Assembly (NCBI RefSeq): GCF_025398155.2
Contig: NZ_CP104562.2
Location: forward strand, 1,240,001-1,304,000
Reading direction: 5' to 3'
DNA length: 64,000 bases
Source of the DNA: Roseateles amylovorans
GTDB taxonomy: Bacteria > Pseudomonadota > Gammaproteobacteria > Burkholderiales > Burkholderiaceae_C
The translations under genes were made by a program, and so were the position numbers. Of the stretch, positions 43,125 through 52,326 are shown piece by piece; position 1 is the first letter of the stretch; every line of letters starts with the position of its first letter. The notes under the pieces were generated by a model that saw nothing but the letters and a program-made list of their open reading frames with translations, did no database searches and was not told where the DNA came from.

Positions 43125-43640
43125 GTGGCCCCCTGTTTGCGATGTTGAAATCTTCGTTGCCGGGGCCTGTTTTCAACAGGCGCGGATCCCGTCAGGCAGC
43201 GTCGGCGCAACCCAGGAGGCGCGTGTAGGCGGATTGCCGACAGGCGTCGGGCGTTGGGCGTCACACAACGTCAGCCAACGTCACGCACCCGAGGCACCGG
43301 GCGCCACGCACCGGCCACCACGCACCGGGCACCGGGCATCGGGATCGGGGACCCGGGCGCGGCGATCAAAGTTCAGCGACCGGGAGCCGACCTCATCTCC
43401 CCGGCCCCGTTTCGAAGGCCTCGCCGCGTTTGCGTGCTGCGCCGTGGCCTGCGGGTCCAGCGAAGGGACACGCGCCCAGGTCCCTTGCCATGCGGTCCAA
43501 CGCACGTGGCGCAGTGCAGCGGTGCAGTCCGCCCAGGGAGGGAGGCGGCCCTTCTCGGGGTCGCCTTCACCCGAGGGACGCGGCGGACCCGTCGGAGTGA
43601 TGGCAACATTCGCCCATCTCATTGCCAACAAGGACTGCCC
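43125..43640. other. Intergenic region with short degenerate repeats
   Basis: These 516 bp lie between divergent genes. At 43240-43360 there are degenerate copies of CACGCACCGG and CACCGGGC words. The frames that cross the region have no start signals and unusual composition, so I call no gene. The promoter of the amino-acid transport genes should lie near 43580-43630. Confidence 0.45.
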
Positions 43641-44504
43641 ATGCCCACGCCTTCGCATCCCGACGATTCGTCCGCCCGCCTGCCCCGTGGTGGGTTCCGG
43701 CGCCGTGCCGCCCTGGTCCGCGCTGTCGCGGCGGGTGTGGGGGCCTTGTGGCTGGCGGGGGCGGCGGTCTCGGCGCAGGCGGCGGATCTGCTGGACGAGG
43801 TCAAGGCCCGTGGCACGCTGCGCATTGCGTGCGAGGGCACCTACCCGCCGTTCAACTTCAAGGACGAGAAAGGCGAGCTGACCGGCTTCGATGTGGAGAT
43901 CGCGAAGGCGCTGGCAGCCAAGATGGGCCTGAAGCCGGTGTTCACCACCACCGAGTGGAGCGCGATCCTGGCCGGCCTGCAGGCGGGCAAGTACGACGTC
44001 ATCGTCAACCAGGTGGCGGCCACCGACAAGCGCCGCGAGACCTTCGATTTCAGCGGTCCGTATGTGCTGTCCTATCCGCAGTTGATCGTGCGCGCCAATG
44101 AGTCGCGCAAGCTGGAAACGCCGGCCGACCTGAAGGGCCTGAAGATCGGTGTCGGCCAAGGCAGCAACTTTGCCGAGCTGGCCAAGGGCATCGCCGGTGC
44201 GGAAGTTCGCACTTATCCCGGCGCACCCGAATATTTGCAGGATCTGGCCACCGGCCGCATCGACGTCGCCATCAACGACAGCCTGCTGATCCCCTACCTG
44301 CGCGCCAAGACCCGTCTGCCGGTCAAGGCCGGCGCGCCGTTGGGCAAGCCGGAGAGCAATGCGATCCCGTTCCGCAAGGGCAGCCCGCAATTCAAGCAGG
44401 CGATCGACAAGGCGCTGGCCGACCTGATGGCCGACGGCACCTACGCCAAGATCTCGACCAAGTGGTTCGAACGCGACGTGAGCCAGCCGCCCGCGGCCCG
44501 CTGA
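43641..44504 (+). CDS. Amino-acid ABC transporter substrate-binding protein
   Basis: A 287-residue periplasmic binding protein of family 3. A signal region (1-47, with RRRAALVRAVAAGVGALWLAG) is followed by the typical IACEGTYPPFNFKDEKGELTGFD and DLKGLKIGVGQGSNF segments. Polar or cystine-type amino acids are the usual ligands; the exact substrate cannot be read off. I started at ATG 43641, preceded by AGGA, not at the longer frame start. The permease gene follows 13 bp downstream. Confidence 0.92.
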   Translation: MPTPSHPDDSSARLPRGGFRRRAALVRAVAAGVGALWLAGAAVSAQAADLLDEVKARGTLRIACEGTYPPFNFKDEKGELTGFDVEIAKALAAKMGLKPVFTTTEWSAILAGLQAGKYDVIVNQVAATDKRRETFDFSGPYVLSYPQLIVRANESRKLETPADLKGLKIGVGQGSNFAELAKGIAGAEVRTYPGAPEYLQDLATGRIDVAINDSLLIPYLRAKTRLPVKAGAPLGKPESNAIPFRKGSPQFKQAIDKALADLMADGTYAKISTKWFERDVSQPPAAR

Positions 44505-44517
44505 CGCAACGCCGTCC

Positions 44518-45171
44518 ATGGAACTGCAATCGCTGTTCGCGCTGGCCTGGCCGGTTCTGCTCAAGGGGACCGGCTACACGCTGATGTTCGCCATCGTGTC
44601 GATGCTGCTGGGCCTGCCGCTGGCCGGCCTGGTCACCTTGATCCGGGTGCTGCGGGTCTGGGGCCTGGACCGTCTCACCGCGGTCTATGTCAGCGCGATG
44701 CGCGGCACGCCGCTGCTGGTGCAGGTGTTCATCGTGTACTACGGGCTGCCCAGCATCGGCATCGAGCTCTCGCCGATCACCGCCGGCATCCTGACGCTCA
44801 CTCTGAATGTGGCGGCCTACATGAGCGAGACGCTGCGCGGGGCCATCGTCGCCATCGCCCAGGGGCAATGGCTGGCGGGCACCAGCCTGGGCCTGACGCG
44901 GTCGCAGACCCTGCGCTACATCGTCGCGCCACAGGCGCTGCGCGCGGCGGTGCCCAGCCTGTCCAACAGCCTGATCAGCCTGATCAAGGACACCTCGCTG
45001 GTGTCGGTGATCGCGGTGACCGAGCTGATGCTGGCGACCAAGGAGCTGATCTCCACCACCTTCCAGCCGTTTCCGCTGTACATGGCGGCGGCGGGCATCT
45101 ACTGGGTGCTGAGCCTGAGCTTCGAGCAGTTGCAGCGGTGGATGGAGAAGCGCCTGGCCTATCCGAACTGA
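44518..45171 (+). CDS. Amino-acid ABC transporter permease
   Basis: A 217-residue inner-membrane permease (HisM/TcyL type) with about five transmembrane helices. The ATPase-contacting EAA-like loop is in IVAPQALRAAVPSLSNSLI, followed by SLIKDTSLVSVIAV. It should form the channel for the substrate delivered by the upstream binding protein. No ABC ATPase gene follows; the next gene is on the other strand. It must share an ATPase encoded elsewhere. Confidence 0.93.
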   Translation: MELQSLFALAWPVLLKGTGYTLMFAIVSMLLGLPLAGLVTLIRVLRVWGLDRLTAVYVSAMRGTPLLVQVFIVYYGLPSIGIELSPITAGILTLTLNVAAYMSETLRGAIVAIAQGQWLAGTSLGLTRSQTLRYIVAPQALRAAVPSLSNSLISLIKDTSLVSVIAVTELMLATKELISTTFQPFPLYMAAAGIYWVLSLSFEQLQRWMEKRLAYPN

Positions 45172-45196
45172 GCCACTTGGGGCGCGTGGGGCGAGG

Positions 45197-45859
45197 TCAA
45201 TCCCACCAGAAGAACCAGACCGGCGACTTCAGCAACGAGGCCGCGAGCGCTTCGAGCGTCTCGCAACCCTGGTAGACGATGTCGGAACAGTAGATGAACT
45301 GCTCGCGCGCCAGCGCCAGGGCGTCTTCGCGGGTCTGCGGCGGGCGGGCGACGGTGAACTCCACCACGTCGTCGGCGATGCAGGCCACCTCGGCGCCGAA
45401 GCGCTCGGACCAGGATCGCCACAAGGCCGCATGTTCATGCGCCTGCGGGCAATCATTCCAGCCGCCGATCTTGAGCAGCGCCGCCGCCTCGGGCGAGGTT
45501 CGGGCCGGCAGCACCGCGATGTAGACCTCGTCCAGCGGCTCGCCGCTGACCATGTCGATCGGGGTGGTCAGCGCGGTGGCGGGGGCGGTGTCCTCGGGCC
45601 AGTCGGCGGCCTCGATTTCGTAGAAATCGTCTTCGGCCTGCTCGCGTTCCTGCAGCCACTCCATCGGATCGAGCGCGGCCGCCTCGGCCAGGATCTCCTC
45701 CGGCGTGGCTTCATTGAACGCCATGGCTTCCTGCAGCCGCTCCAGCTGTTCCGGTCCGCCGAGCATGACCGGCAGGCCCTCGCCGCGGTCCCTCAGCGCC
45801 CAGAGTCGCGCCGGTGCCTCCAGGCCCGTGACGGTGATGATCGGAAAGGGGAAATCCAT
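45197..45859 (-). CDS. DUF4253 domain protein
   Basis: A 220-residue cytoplasmic protein. The C-terminal half matches DUF4253: WRSWSERFGAEVACIADDVVEFTVARPP, then REQFIYCSDIVYQG and the final LAASLLKSPVWFFWWD. The N-terminal half is acidic and less conserved. Members occur scattered in bacteria and sometimes resemble immunity proteins, but nothing toxin-like is adjacent here. The start is ATG 45859. The 25-bp gap to the permease gene is convergent. Confidence 0.83.
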   Translation of the reverse strand: MDFPFPIITVTGLEAPARLWALRDRGEGLPVMLGGPEQLERLQEAMAFNEATPEEILAEAAALDPMEWLQEREQAEDDFYEIEAADWPEDTAPATALTTPIDMVSGEPLDEVYIAVLPARTSPEAAALLKIGGWNDCPQAHEHAALWRSWSERFGAEVACIADDVVEFTVARPPQTREDALALAREQFIYCSDIVYQGCETLEALAASLLKSPVWFFWWD

Positions 45860-45943
45860 GGCAATGCATCCAGTGACGATGAGCGGCCATGGTAGCGGGG
45901 GCGGCGGCTCCGGGGATGACAGCCAGGTGCGATCCTTGATGCC

Positions 45944-46339
45944 TTATCCCTGCGGCTCGTGGCAGGCCACGCACAGCTTGTTGCCTTCCGTGTCCCGGAA
46001 ATAGGCGCCGTAATAGTCGGCGTGATAGTGCGGGCGGAGGCCGGGCGGCCCCTCGCAGGTCCCACCGTGGGCCAGGGCGGCAGCATGCGCCTGGTCCACC
46101 GCGGTGCGGGTCGATGCGAGGAAGGCGGCCATTTGACCGTTGCCCGGCTGATGCGCCTGGCCATCGAAGGGTTCACCGATCAGCAACAACGGTCGCGGGC
46201 CGGGGCTGGATTGCCAGCCGGCCCAGCGCCGGGCGCTATCGCCGAACCTCTCCTGGATGCCGAGCACCGGCATCAGTGCACGGTAGAACCCCAGGGCGCG
46301 TTCGAAATCCTGAACGCCAAGGTGAAGGTGGGACAGCAT
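45944..46339 (-). CDS. VOC/glyoxalase family protein
   Basis: A 131-residue single-domain member of the vicinal oxygen chelate superfamily. It begins MLSHLHLGVQDFERALGFYRALM, with the first metal-ligand His candidate in SHLHLGV. It has a central DQAHAAALAHGG helix and ends with YFRDTEGNKLCV, where the usual late Glu ligand is expected. It could be a glyoxalase, a dioxygenase-like protein or a resistance-type binding protein. No substrate can be given. The start is ATG 46339. Confidence 0.85.
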   Translation of the reverse strand: MLSHLHLGVQDFERALGFYRALMPVLGIQERFGDSARRWAGWQSSPGPRPLLLIGEPFDGQAHQPGNGQMAAFLASTRTAVDQAHAAALAHGGTCEGPPGLRPHYHADYYGAYFRDTEGNKLCVACHEPQG

Positions 46340-46400
46340 GGGCCAAACTCCGAGGTCAGCGCGAGGTGGCTTCGCGCCTTGAGGGGGCCCGCGGGCTCAC

Positions 46401-47522
46401 TCAGCGCCGCACCTTCCCGTCGTCGGTCAGGATGGTCATGTCGACAAACCGCGAACCGGTGTGACGCTGGTTCGAGAAGTTGATGAAGAAGCCGCCCAGG
46501 TTCAGATCATTCAGACCTTCCAGCCCGGTAATCAGGCTGTCGGGGCTGGGCGAATTGCCGGCGCGCTTGAGGCCTTCGACCAGCGTCTTGGCCGCAATGA
46601 AGCCTTCCATGCCGGTGTAGCTCAGCTCCTTGTTGCCGGAGGCCTTGCTGCGCTGGATGTATTCCGAGGCGATCGGTGTCAGGCCGGAGAACGGGAAGGG
46701 CACCACCTGCGATACCACCACGCCGCGTGCGTCCTTGCCGAGTTCCGTGGCCAGCGCCTGGGCGCCGACAAACGACAGGTTGTAGAAGTTGCCCATGAAG
46801 CCGCTGCGACGCGCCGCACGGATGAACGCCGCGCATGAATGGTAGGCACTGATCTGGATGATGCATTCCGGCGATCCGGCCATGATGCTCTTGAGCGCCG
46901 CATCGACAGCCACCGAATTGCGCTCCACCGTGCCCAGCGACACCGGTGCCAGATTCAGCCCTTTCATCGCCGTCTTCACCGCCTCCAGGCCGCCGATGCC
47001 GTAGGCGTCGTTCTGGTAGAACACAGCGATCTTCTTGATGCCGACGGCGGTGATCTGCTTGAGGATCTCCGCCGCTTCGTCCTGGTAGGACGCACGGACG
47101 TGGAACAGGTAACGATTGAACGGCGTGCGCAGCCCCTCGGCACCGGTGAACGGAGCGAAGCACGGCACCTTGGCGGCGGTGAACAGCGGCATCGCCGCCA
47201 GCGTGGTGGGCGTGCCCACATAGCCGAACAGCGCGGTCACGCCGTCTTCCAGCAGACGACGCGTGTTGGAGGCGCAGCGCTCCGGCTCGTAGCCGTCGTC
47301 CAGGCTCTTGAGTTCGATGCGGCGCCCGGCCACGCCACCGCGGCTGTTGACCTGGTCGAACATCAGCATCGCGCCGTCACGGAACTGCTCGCCGAGCTCC
47401 TTGGCCGGGCCGGAGAACGGCGCCGACTGGCCCAGGACAATGCGCGAGTTGTCGGCGAAGACAGGCAGGCTGGCGGCACCGGCGAAGGCGGCGGCTTGTT
47501 GGAGCAGTTGACGGCGTTTCAT
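46401..47522 (-). CDS. LivK-like ABC substrate-binding protein
   Basis: A 373-residue periplasmic binding protein of type 1 fold (branched-chain amino acid/urea/amide class). A signal peptide (MKRRQLLQQAAAFAGAASLPVFA) precedes IVLGQSAPFSGPAKELGEQFRDG and FDQVNSRGGVAGRRIELKSLDD, both typical. No permease or ATPase genes are nearby, so it may serve a distant transporter or act as a sensor. I chose ATG 47522, where the basic twin-Arg and hydrophobic core begin; the longer frame to 47681 looks non-coding. The upstream 462 bp hold a candidate operator (47780-47793). Confidence 0.88.
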   Translation of the reverse strand: MKRRQLLQQAAAFAGAASLPVFADNSRIVLGQSAPFSGPAKELGEQFRDGAMLMFDQVNSRGGVAGRRIELKSLDDGYEPERCASNTRRLLEDGVTALFGYVGTPTTLAAMPLFTAAKVPCFAPFTGAEGLRTPFNRYLFHVRASYQDEAAEILKQITAVGIKKIAVFYQNDAYGIGGLEAVKTAMKGLNLAPVSLGTVERNSVAVDAALKSIMAGSPECIIQISAYHSCAAFIRAARRSGFMGNFYNLSFVGAQALATELGKDARGVVVSQVVPFPFSGLTPIASEYIQRSKASGNKELSYTGMEGFIAAKTLVEGLKRAGNSPSPDSLITGLEGLNDLNLGGFFINFSNQRHTGSRFVDMTILTDDGKVRR

Positions 47523-47984
47523 TGTTTTGGCGGAGGCAGGCGCACCGGTCGGGCCGGCGGGCGCATGGTTCGAGTGGCCAGGAGCCGCGCGGCCCGAGGC
47601 CCTGGAGGGCCCGAAGACCGGAAAGGCTCGGAGGGCTGAGGCACGCGCGTGCGGCGCGTCGGCAGACAACGGACGCGACATGCACGACCGTCGCGCCGGG
47701 GCATGGGCGCCATCTTGCTGGAACCTGTCCGATTCGCGACAGCGTTACGTGCCCGGGGCGCGAATTATGCGGGGTGAATGTGGACAAGTTCACAAGCGAA
47801 TTGGTCAACTTGGGATCAACACCACTTGGCATAAATCGTTACAAATGCACGAACCGAAGTCGGTCTTCGGAAATTAGAGGGGGGTGGAGGGGGCCTACCG
47901 GCCACCCGTCGCGCCGGCGGTCCGCGCTGCAGCCGGCTGAACGCTCGCCACCGCTCGCGTGGTTCGCCGGCCTGCTGCCGTCCT
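47523..47984. other. Intergenic region upstream of LivK-like gene
   Basis: The part from 47760 to 47880 is AT-richer than average and probably holds the promoter. GTGGACAAGTTCAC at 47780-47793 is an imperfect palindrome (two mismatched positions), a candidate operator. No gene or stable RNA is evident in the rest. Confidence 0.4.
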
Positions 47985-48308
47985 TCAGCGTTGAATCAGC
48001 GCCCAGGCGAGCGCCGCCCCCGTGCCGATGAAGCCCATCGACAACACCGCATTCAGGCACCACAACGCGAACCAGCCGCCGGTGATGCCGTGACGGGAGC
48101 GGGAGGTGGGGGCCATCAGCATGATCGAACTCGGCACCAGCAGCAGGGCGGCGACGAACAGCAGCGGGCCGCCCAGCACAAAGCCGGCCACATCGGGCGC
48201 CTTGGGGATGACTTCGGCTGCATCAGCCGCCATGCCCTGAGTCAGGATATGGAAGCCGAAGACGAAGCCGGCGGTGAGCAGAAAGCCGAGGGACTGGATG
48301 ATTCGCAT
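47985..48308 (-). CDS. Small membrane protein (107 aa), unknown function
   Basis: A hydrophobic protein with three or four predicted membrane helices: IIQSLGFLLTAGFVFGFHIL, then GFVLGGPLLFVAALLLVP, and GWFALWCLNAVLSMGFIG running into a last GAALAWALI. I placed the start at ATG 48308; the longer frame to 48518 lacks support. No family is recognised. The spacing of helices and the codon bias support a real gene. Confidence 0.65.
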   Translation of the reverse strand: MRIIQSLGFLLTAGFVFGFHILTQGMAADAAEVIPKAPDVAGFVLGGPLLFVAALLLVPSSIMLMAPTSRSRHGITGGWFALWCLNAVLSMGFIGTGAALAWALIQR

Positions 48309-48700
48309 GGCAGCGGGCGGCGGCGGCAAGGCGCGTCGATCAGGAAGCAGGAAACAGGGGCGAGTCTGGGCGGTGCCTGTGTGGTCACTGTGAAGTCCGC
48401 AGGCAGGCCCGGGGTGATCGCTGCGGCGGTCTTCGCGGGCAAGCCCGCGCCCACGCGACCCCGGTGCTGACGCTGACGCTCGCTCTGACGATGCTCGGCA
48501 ATCCGGCGGCCCATCCAAGGATCGCCCGTGTGGGCTGCGGGATGAACGCCTGGTCCGGGCATCGCGCAGCCGGCGCGCAGGGCGTTGCGGCGCGGGTGCC
48601 GGAAGCCATGCCCGGGCACGGACCGATGGTGTCGGGCCGGCGGGTGCGATAGCCTCCCGGCCTTCTCTCCCTACCGCCGGCGTCGTGCTGGCCGTTCTTC
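48309..48700. other. Intergenic region with a REP-like palindrome
   Basis: This 392-bp divergent region contains one REP-like element (48430-48452, separate entry) and a stretch of GACGCTGACGCTCGCTCTGACG direct repeats near 48468-48490. No gene is supported. Confidence 0.45.
48430..48453. repeat. REP-like palindromic element
   Basis: CGCGGGC (48434-48440) and GCCCGCG (48443-48449) form a 7-bp stem on loop AA, flanked by TCTT and CCCAC. From memory this closely resembles the REP sequences of Pseudomonas, which are mobilised by RAYT transposases. Only one copy was seen in this window. Confidence 0.55.
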
Positions 48701-50731
48701 ATGTTCCGTCCCGCCCTGATGGCCGCCGCCGTGGCTGCCGCACTGTCCGCCGCGCCGGTGCACGCCCTTGACGTCAAGAGCTTCGCTGCCGATGTCTCGC
48801 CCTGCGCCGACTTCTACGACTATGTGAACGGCCCCTGGGTGGCCGCCACCGAACTGCCGGCGGATCGCTCGCGCATCGGCAGCTTCGATGCGCTGCGGGT
48901 GGCCAACGATCGGCTGCTGAGCGACGCGCTGGCCGAGCTGATCGCCAAGCCCAAGCTGCAGACCACGCCCGGCCTGAAGCAGGTCGCGGCGTACTACGCC
49001 AGCGGCATGGACCAGGCCGCCATCGAGGCGCAAGGACTCAAGCCAGTCCAGCCGCTGCTGGATCGCATCCAGGCCATGAAGTCGGTCGAGGACCTCCCCG
49101 CAGTGATGGCGCAGCTGGCACGGGTGGGCATCGCGGCCCCGGTGGGCGAGTTCGTCCGGGCCGATCCGAAGAACACCCGGGTGAATGTCCTGACCCTGGC
49201 GCAATCCGGCCTCGGCCTGCCGGACCGCGATGACTACTTCAAGGACACCGACATCGCCAAGAAGCTGCGCGAGGCCTACCGCCTGTATGCGCAGCGGCTG
49301 CTGTCCTCCGCCGGCTTCGCGGCCACGCCGCAGACGCTGGACGCGCTGATCGGCTTCGAATCCCAACTGGCCGAAGCCACCAAGCCGCGTGCCGCGCTGC
49401 GTGATCCGCTGGCCAGCTACAACCCGATGACCACGCCCGAACTCGCCGGCAAGGCGCCGGGGCTGGCCTGGGACGCCTACCTCAAGGCCCTGACCCGCAG
49501 CGACACCCGCCCCGGCGGCGTGGAGCGCCTGATCGTCGCGCAGCCCGAGTTCATGCAGCGCGTGGCCCTGATGAGCGAGCACATCCCGCTGGCCACCTGG
49601 CAGACCTACCTGCGGCTGCGGGTGCTGGACAACAGCGCCAACCGCCTGCCCAAGGCCTTCGCCGATGCCCACTTCGACTACTACGGCGCCACCATCAGCG
49701 GCCTGCAGGCCCGCTCGCCGCGCAATGAGGAAGTCATCCTGCTGATTGGCGGCCGGACCGGCGGCTCGCCGCTGGGGCTGGCCCTGGGCGAGCTGTTCGT
49801 CTCCAAGGCGTTCTCGCCCGAAGCCCAGCGCCGCGCGACCCTGCTGATCGGCGATGTGAAGGCCGCGATGCACACCCGCATCGAGAACCTCACCTGGATG
49901 AGCCCGGAGACCAAGGTCAAGGCGCTGGAAAAGCTGGCCGCGATGCAGCCCAAGATCGGCGCGCCCGAGAAGTGGCCGCAATACGTCGGCCTGGCGTTGC
50001 AGCCCAAGGACTTCGCCGGCAATCAGTTGCGCGCCGCCTCCTGGTATCACGAGGAACAGATCAAGGACCTGGACCGCCCCACCGACCGCACCCGGTGGAC
50101 CATGGCGCCCTACATCGTCAATGCCCAGGCCGGTGGCCTGAACGAGATCACCTTCCCGGCCGGCATCCTGCAGCCGCCGTTCTTCGATGCGAAGGCCGAC
50201 GACGCGGTGAACTACGGCGGCATCGGCATGGTGATCGGTCATGAGATCGTGCACCACTTCGACGACCGCGGCCGCCAGTTCGACAGCATCGGCAGCCTCA
50301 ACGACTGGTGGACCGCCTCCGACGCCGAGAACTACAAGTCGCGGGCCGATCGCGTGGTGGCCCTCTACGAGAGTTACGAGCCGGTGCCCGGCACCCGCAT
50401 CAACGGTCGCCTGACGCTGGGTGAGAACATCTCCGACATGGCCGGCATGCCGATCGCCTTCGACGCCCTGCAGAACGCGCTCAAGCGCACCGGCAAGACC
50501 GACAAGATCGACGGCTTCAGCCAGGAGCAGCGCTTCTTCCTGTCCAACGCCATGGTGTGGCGCAACAAGTCGCGCGAGGCGGCCCTGCTGAACCAACTGC
50601 GCACCGACCCGCATTCGCCGGGCAAGTACCGGGTGCTGGCGCCGATGTCCAACATGACGGCGTTCAGTCAGGCCTTCAACTGCAAGAGCGGCGATGCGAT
50701 GGTGGCTGCCGATCCGATCAAGGTCTGGTGA
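48701..50731 (+). CDS. M13 family zinc endopeptidase (neprilysin/PepO-like)
   Basis: A 676-residue exported metallopeptidase. A short signal peptide (1-23) is followed by the M13 opening CADFYDYVNGPWVAATELPADRS. The zinc site is HEIVH in GMVIGHEIVHHFDDRGRQFD, and the third ligand Glu is in LGENISDMAGM, where most homologues have ENIAD. NAQAGGLNEITFPAGILQPPFF is the typical substrate-binding region. The final Trp (IKVW) is the usual M13 C-terminus. It should cleave peptides in the periplasm or outside the cell. The start is ATG 48701; no strong ribosome site is visible. Confidence 0.94.
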   Translation: MFRPALMAAAVAAALSAAPVHALDVKSFAADVSPCADFYDYVNGPWVAATELPADRSRIGSFDALRVANDRLLSDALAELIAKPKLQTTPGLKQVAAYYASGMDQAAIEAQGLKPVQPLLDRIQAMKSVEDLPAVMAQLARVGIAAPVGEFVRADPKNTRVNVLTLAQSGLGLPDRDDYFKDTDIAKKLREAYRLYAQRLLSSAGFAATPQTLDALIGFESQLAEATKPRAALRDPLASYNPMTTPELAGKAPGLAWDAYLKALTRSDTRPGGVERLIVAQPEFMQRVALMSEHIPLATWQTYLRLRVLDNSANRLPKAFADAHFDYYGATISGLQARSPRNEEVILLIGGRTGGSPLGLALGELFVSKAFSPEAQRRATLLIGDVKAAMHTRIENLTWMSPETKVKALEKLAAMQPKIGAPEKWPQYVGLALQPKDFAGNQLRAASWYHEEQIKDLDRPTDRTRWTMAPYIVNAQAGGLNEITFPAGILQPPFFDAKADDAVNYGGIGMVIGHEIVHHFDDRGRQFDSIGSLNDWWTASDAENYKSRADRVVALYESYEPVPGTRINGRLTLGENISDMAGMPIAFDALQNALKRTGKTDKIDGFSQEQRFFLSNAMVWRNKSREAALLNQLRTDPHSPGKYRVLAPMSNMTAFSQAFNCKSGDAMVAADPIKVW

Positions 50732-51087
50732 TCGTCGACGCCGGAGGTCCCCGGTCTGACGACCCGGCCGACGGCTGAAGCAAGGCGGTCCCTGCATGAC
50801 CTGCAATGCCTGCGGCGTCCGCGCCCAGGCTGGCGGTGGCGTGCGGGGCCGCTGCGGGGCCGGTGCCGGGCACCGGATCGGGGGAGGTTGTCGCGGGAGC
50901 GGCGGCGTTCCCCGTGCCGAAGGCCATGCCGCTTGTCCGAAGCGCGCCACAGCGCGCCCCTGCTGACATCGCTGAAACCATCCGGAAGGCGAGTCCTGCT
51001 ACAACGGGCCACCGCGTGCGGGCCTGGTGTGACTGCCGGTGCTGGCAGCCTCCTCACACCTGATCGTCTCCCCACCCCCACGTCCCC
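50732..51087. other. Intergenic region, no recognised element
   Basis: The 356 bp between the M13 peptidase and the MFS gene show no convincing gene, terminator with T-tract, or clear operator. The region is G+C rich throughout. The MFS promoter is presumed to lie in its 3' part. Confidence 0.4.
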
Positions 51088-52326
51088 ATGACTGTGTCCC
51101 GCACCCCCGGCGTGCCGCCGGCGTTCAGTCCGTACCAGCGTTTCGCGGTCGGTCTGCTGACGCTGCTGCAATTCGCCGTCATCCTCGATTTCATGATCAT
51201 GTCCCCGCTGGGGGCGATCATCATGCCGACGCTGTCGATGACCGCGCAGCAGTTCGGCCTGGTCGTGTCCGCCTATGCCTTCAGCGCCGGCATTGCCGGT
51301 CTGCTGACCGCCGGCTTTGCCGACCGCTACGACCGCAAGAAGCTGCTGCTGTTCTTCTATGGCGGCTTCCTGCTGGGCACGCTGTGGTGTGGCCTGGCCA
51401 ACAGCTTCGAGATGCTGCTGCTGGCGCGCATCGTCACCGGCCTGTTCGGCGGCGTGATCGGTTCCATCGTGATGGCCATCACCGCCGACCTGTTCGAGCC
51501 CGCGCTGCGCGGCCGGGTGATGGGGCTGCTGCAGGGCGCCTTTGCCGGCAGCCAGGTGCTGGGTCTGCCGTTCGGGCTCTATCTGGCCGCGCATGGCGGC
51601 TGGCATGCCCCGTTCCTCGCCCTGGTGGCCATGGGTCTGGTGGGCGGCGTGCTGATTGCGGTCTTCATGAAGCCGGTGAATGCCCATCTCACCGCAGGCC
51701 GGGCCGACAGCCCGCGTGTGCACCTGTGGCGTACCCTGATGAAGCCGCGCCACTGGCTGGCCTTCGGCACCACGGCCTTGCTCACCACCGGTGGCTTCAT
51801 GCTGATGCCCTTTGCCAGTGCCTTCGTGGTGCACAACGTGGGCATTCCGCTCAGCGACCTGCCGGCGGTCTACCTGGCCACCGGCCTGGCGACCTTGGTG
51901 GTGTCACCCCTGATCGGTCGGCTGTCCGACCGCGTGGGACCGATGCCGGTGTTCTATACCGGCTGCGCCATCACCGCCGCCATGGTGCTGATCTATACCC
52001 GGCTGGGGCCCTCGCCGCTGGCGCTGCTGATCGTGGTCAACGTGGTGATGTTCGTGGGCATCTTCTCCCGCCTCATTCCGTGGCAGGCCATGGCGGCGGG
52101 CATTCCATCACCCGAGCAGCGCGGTGCCTTCAGCGCCATCAACAGCGCGTTGCAGCAGCTCGCCGGGGGCGTCGCCTCGTTGGTGGCCGGACATCTGGTC
52201 CACATCAGCGTCGATGGCCAATTGCAGGACTTCCCGCGCGTCGGCTATGTGGTGATTGCCTCGACCGTGGTCGCCGCCGTGCTGATGCGCCAGGTGGTGA
52301 AGACGAGGCCGGCGCAGAGTGACTGA
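51088..52326 (+). CDS. MFS transporter
   Basis: A 412-residue inner-membrane carrier of the major facilitator superfamily with 12 predicted helices. Motif A is in AGFADRYDRKKLLLF between helices 2 and 3, and a second, weaker one is in IGRLSDRVGPMPVF between helices 8 and 9. The FAVILDFMIMSPLGAIIMP first helix is typical of the drug-efflux or sugar-efflux branch. Proton-driven export of small molecules is likely, but the substrate is unknown. The start is ATG 51088. A 7-bp hairpin (52405-52423) lies downstream. Confidence 0.92.
   Translation: MTVSRTPGVPPAFSPYQRFAVGLLTLLQFAVILDFMIMSPLGAIIMPTLSMTAQQFGLVVSAYAFSAGIAGLLTAGFADRYDRKKLLLFFYGGFLLGTLWCGLANSFEMLLLARIVTGLFGGVIGSIVMAITADLFEPALRGRVMGLLQGAFAGSQVLGLPFGLYLAAHGGWHAPFLALVAMGLVGGVLIAVFMKPVNAHLTAGRADSPRVHLWRTLMKPRHWLAFGTTALLTTGGFMLMPFASAFVVHNVGIPLSDLPAVYLATGLATLVVSPLIGRLSDRVGPMPVFYTGCAITAAMVLIYTRLGPSPLALLIVVNVVMFVGIFSRLIPWQAMAAGIPSPEQRGAFSAINSALQQLAGGVASLVAGHLVHISVDGQLQDFPRVGYVVIASTVVAAVLMRQVVKTRPAQSD

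Noticed and set aside
43090..43881. Long plus-strand frames starting before the amino-acid binding protein
   Set aside because: The binding protein's signal peptide and AGGA-preceded ATG at 43641 fix the start; the upstream extension is repeat-like non-coding DNA.
45197..45859. DUF4253 protein as an immunity protein of a toxin system
   Set aside because: Some relatives sit in toxin loci, but neither neighbour here is toxin-like, so there is no local support.
48671..50950. 759-codon minus-strand frame across the M13 peptidase
   Set aside because: The plus-strand peptidase has intact zinc motifs; the minus frame has none and is His/Gln/Gly-rich.
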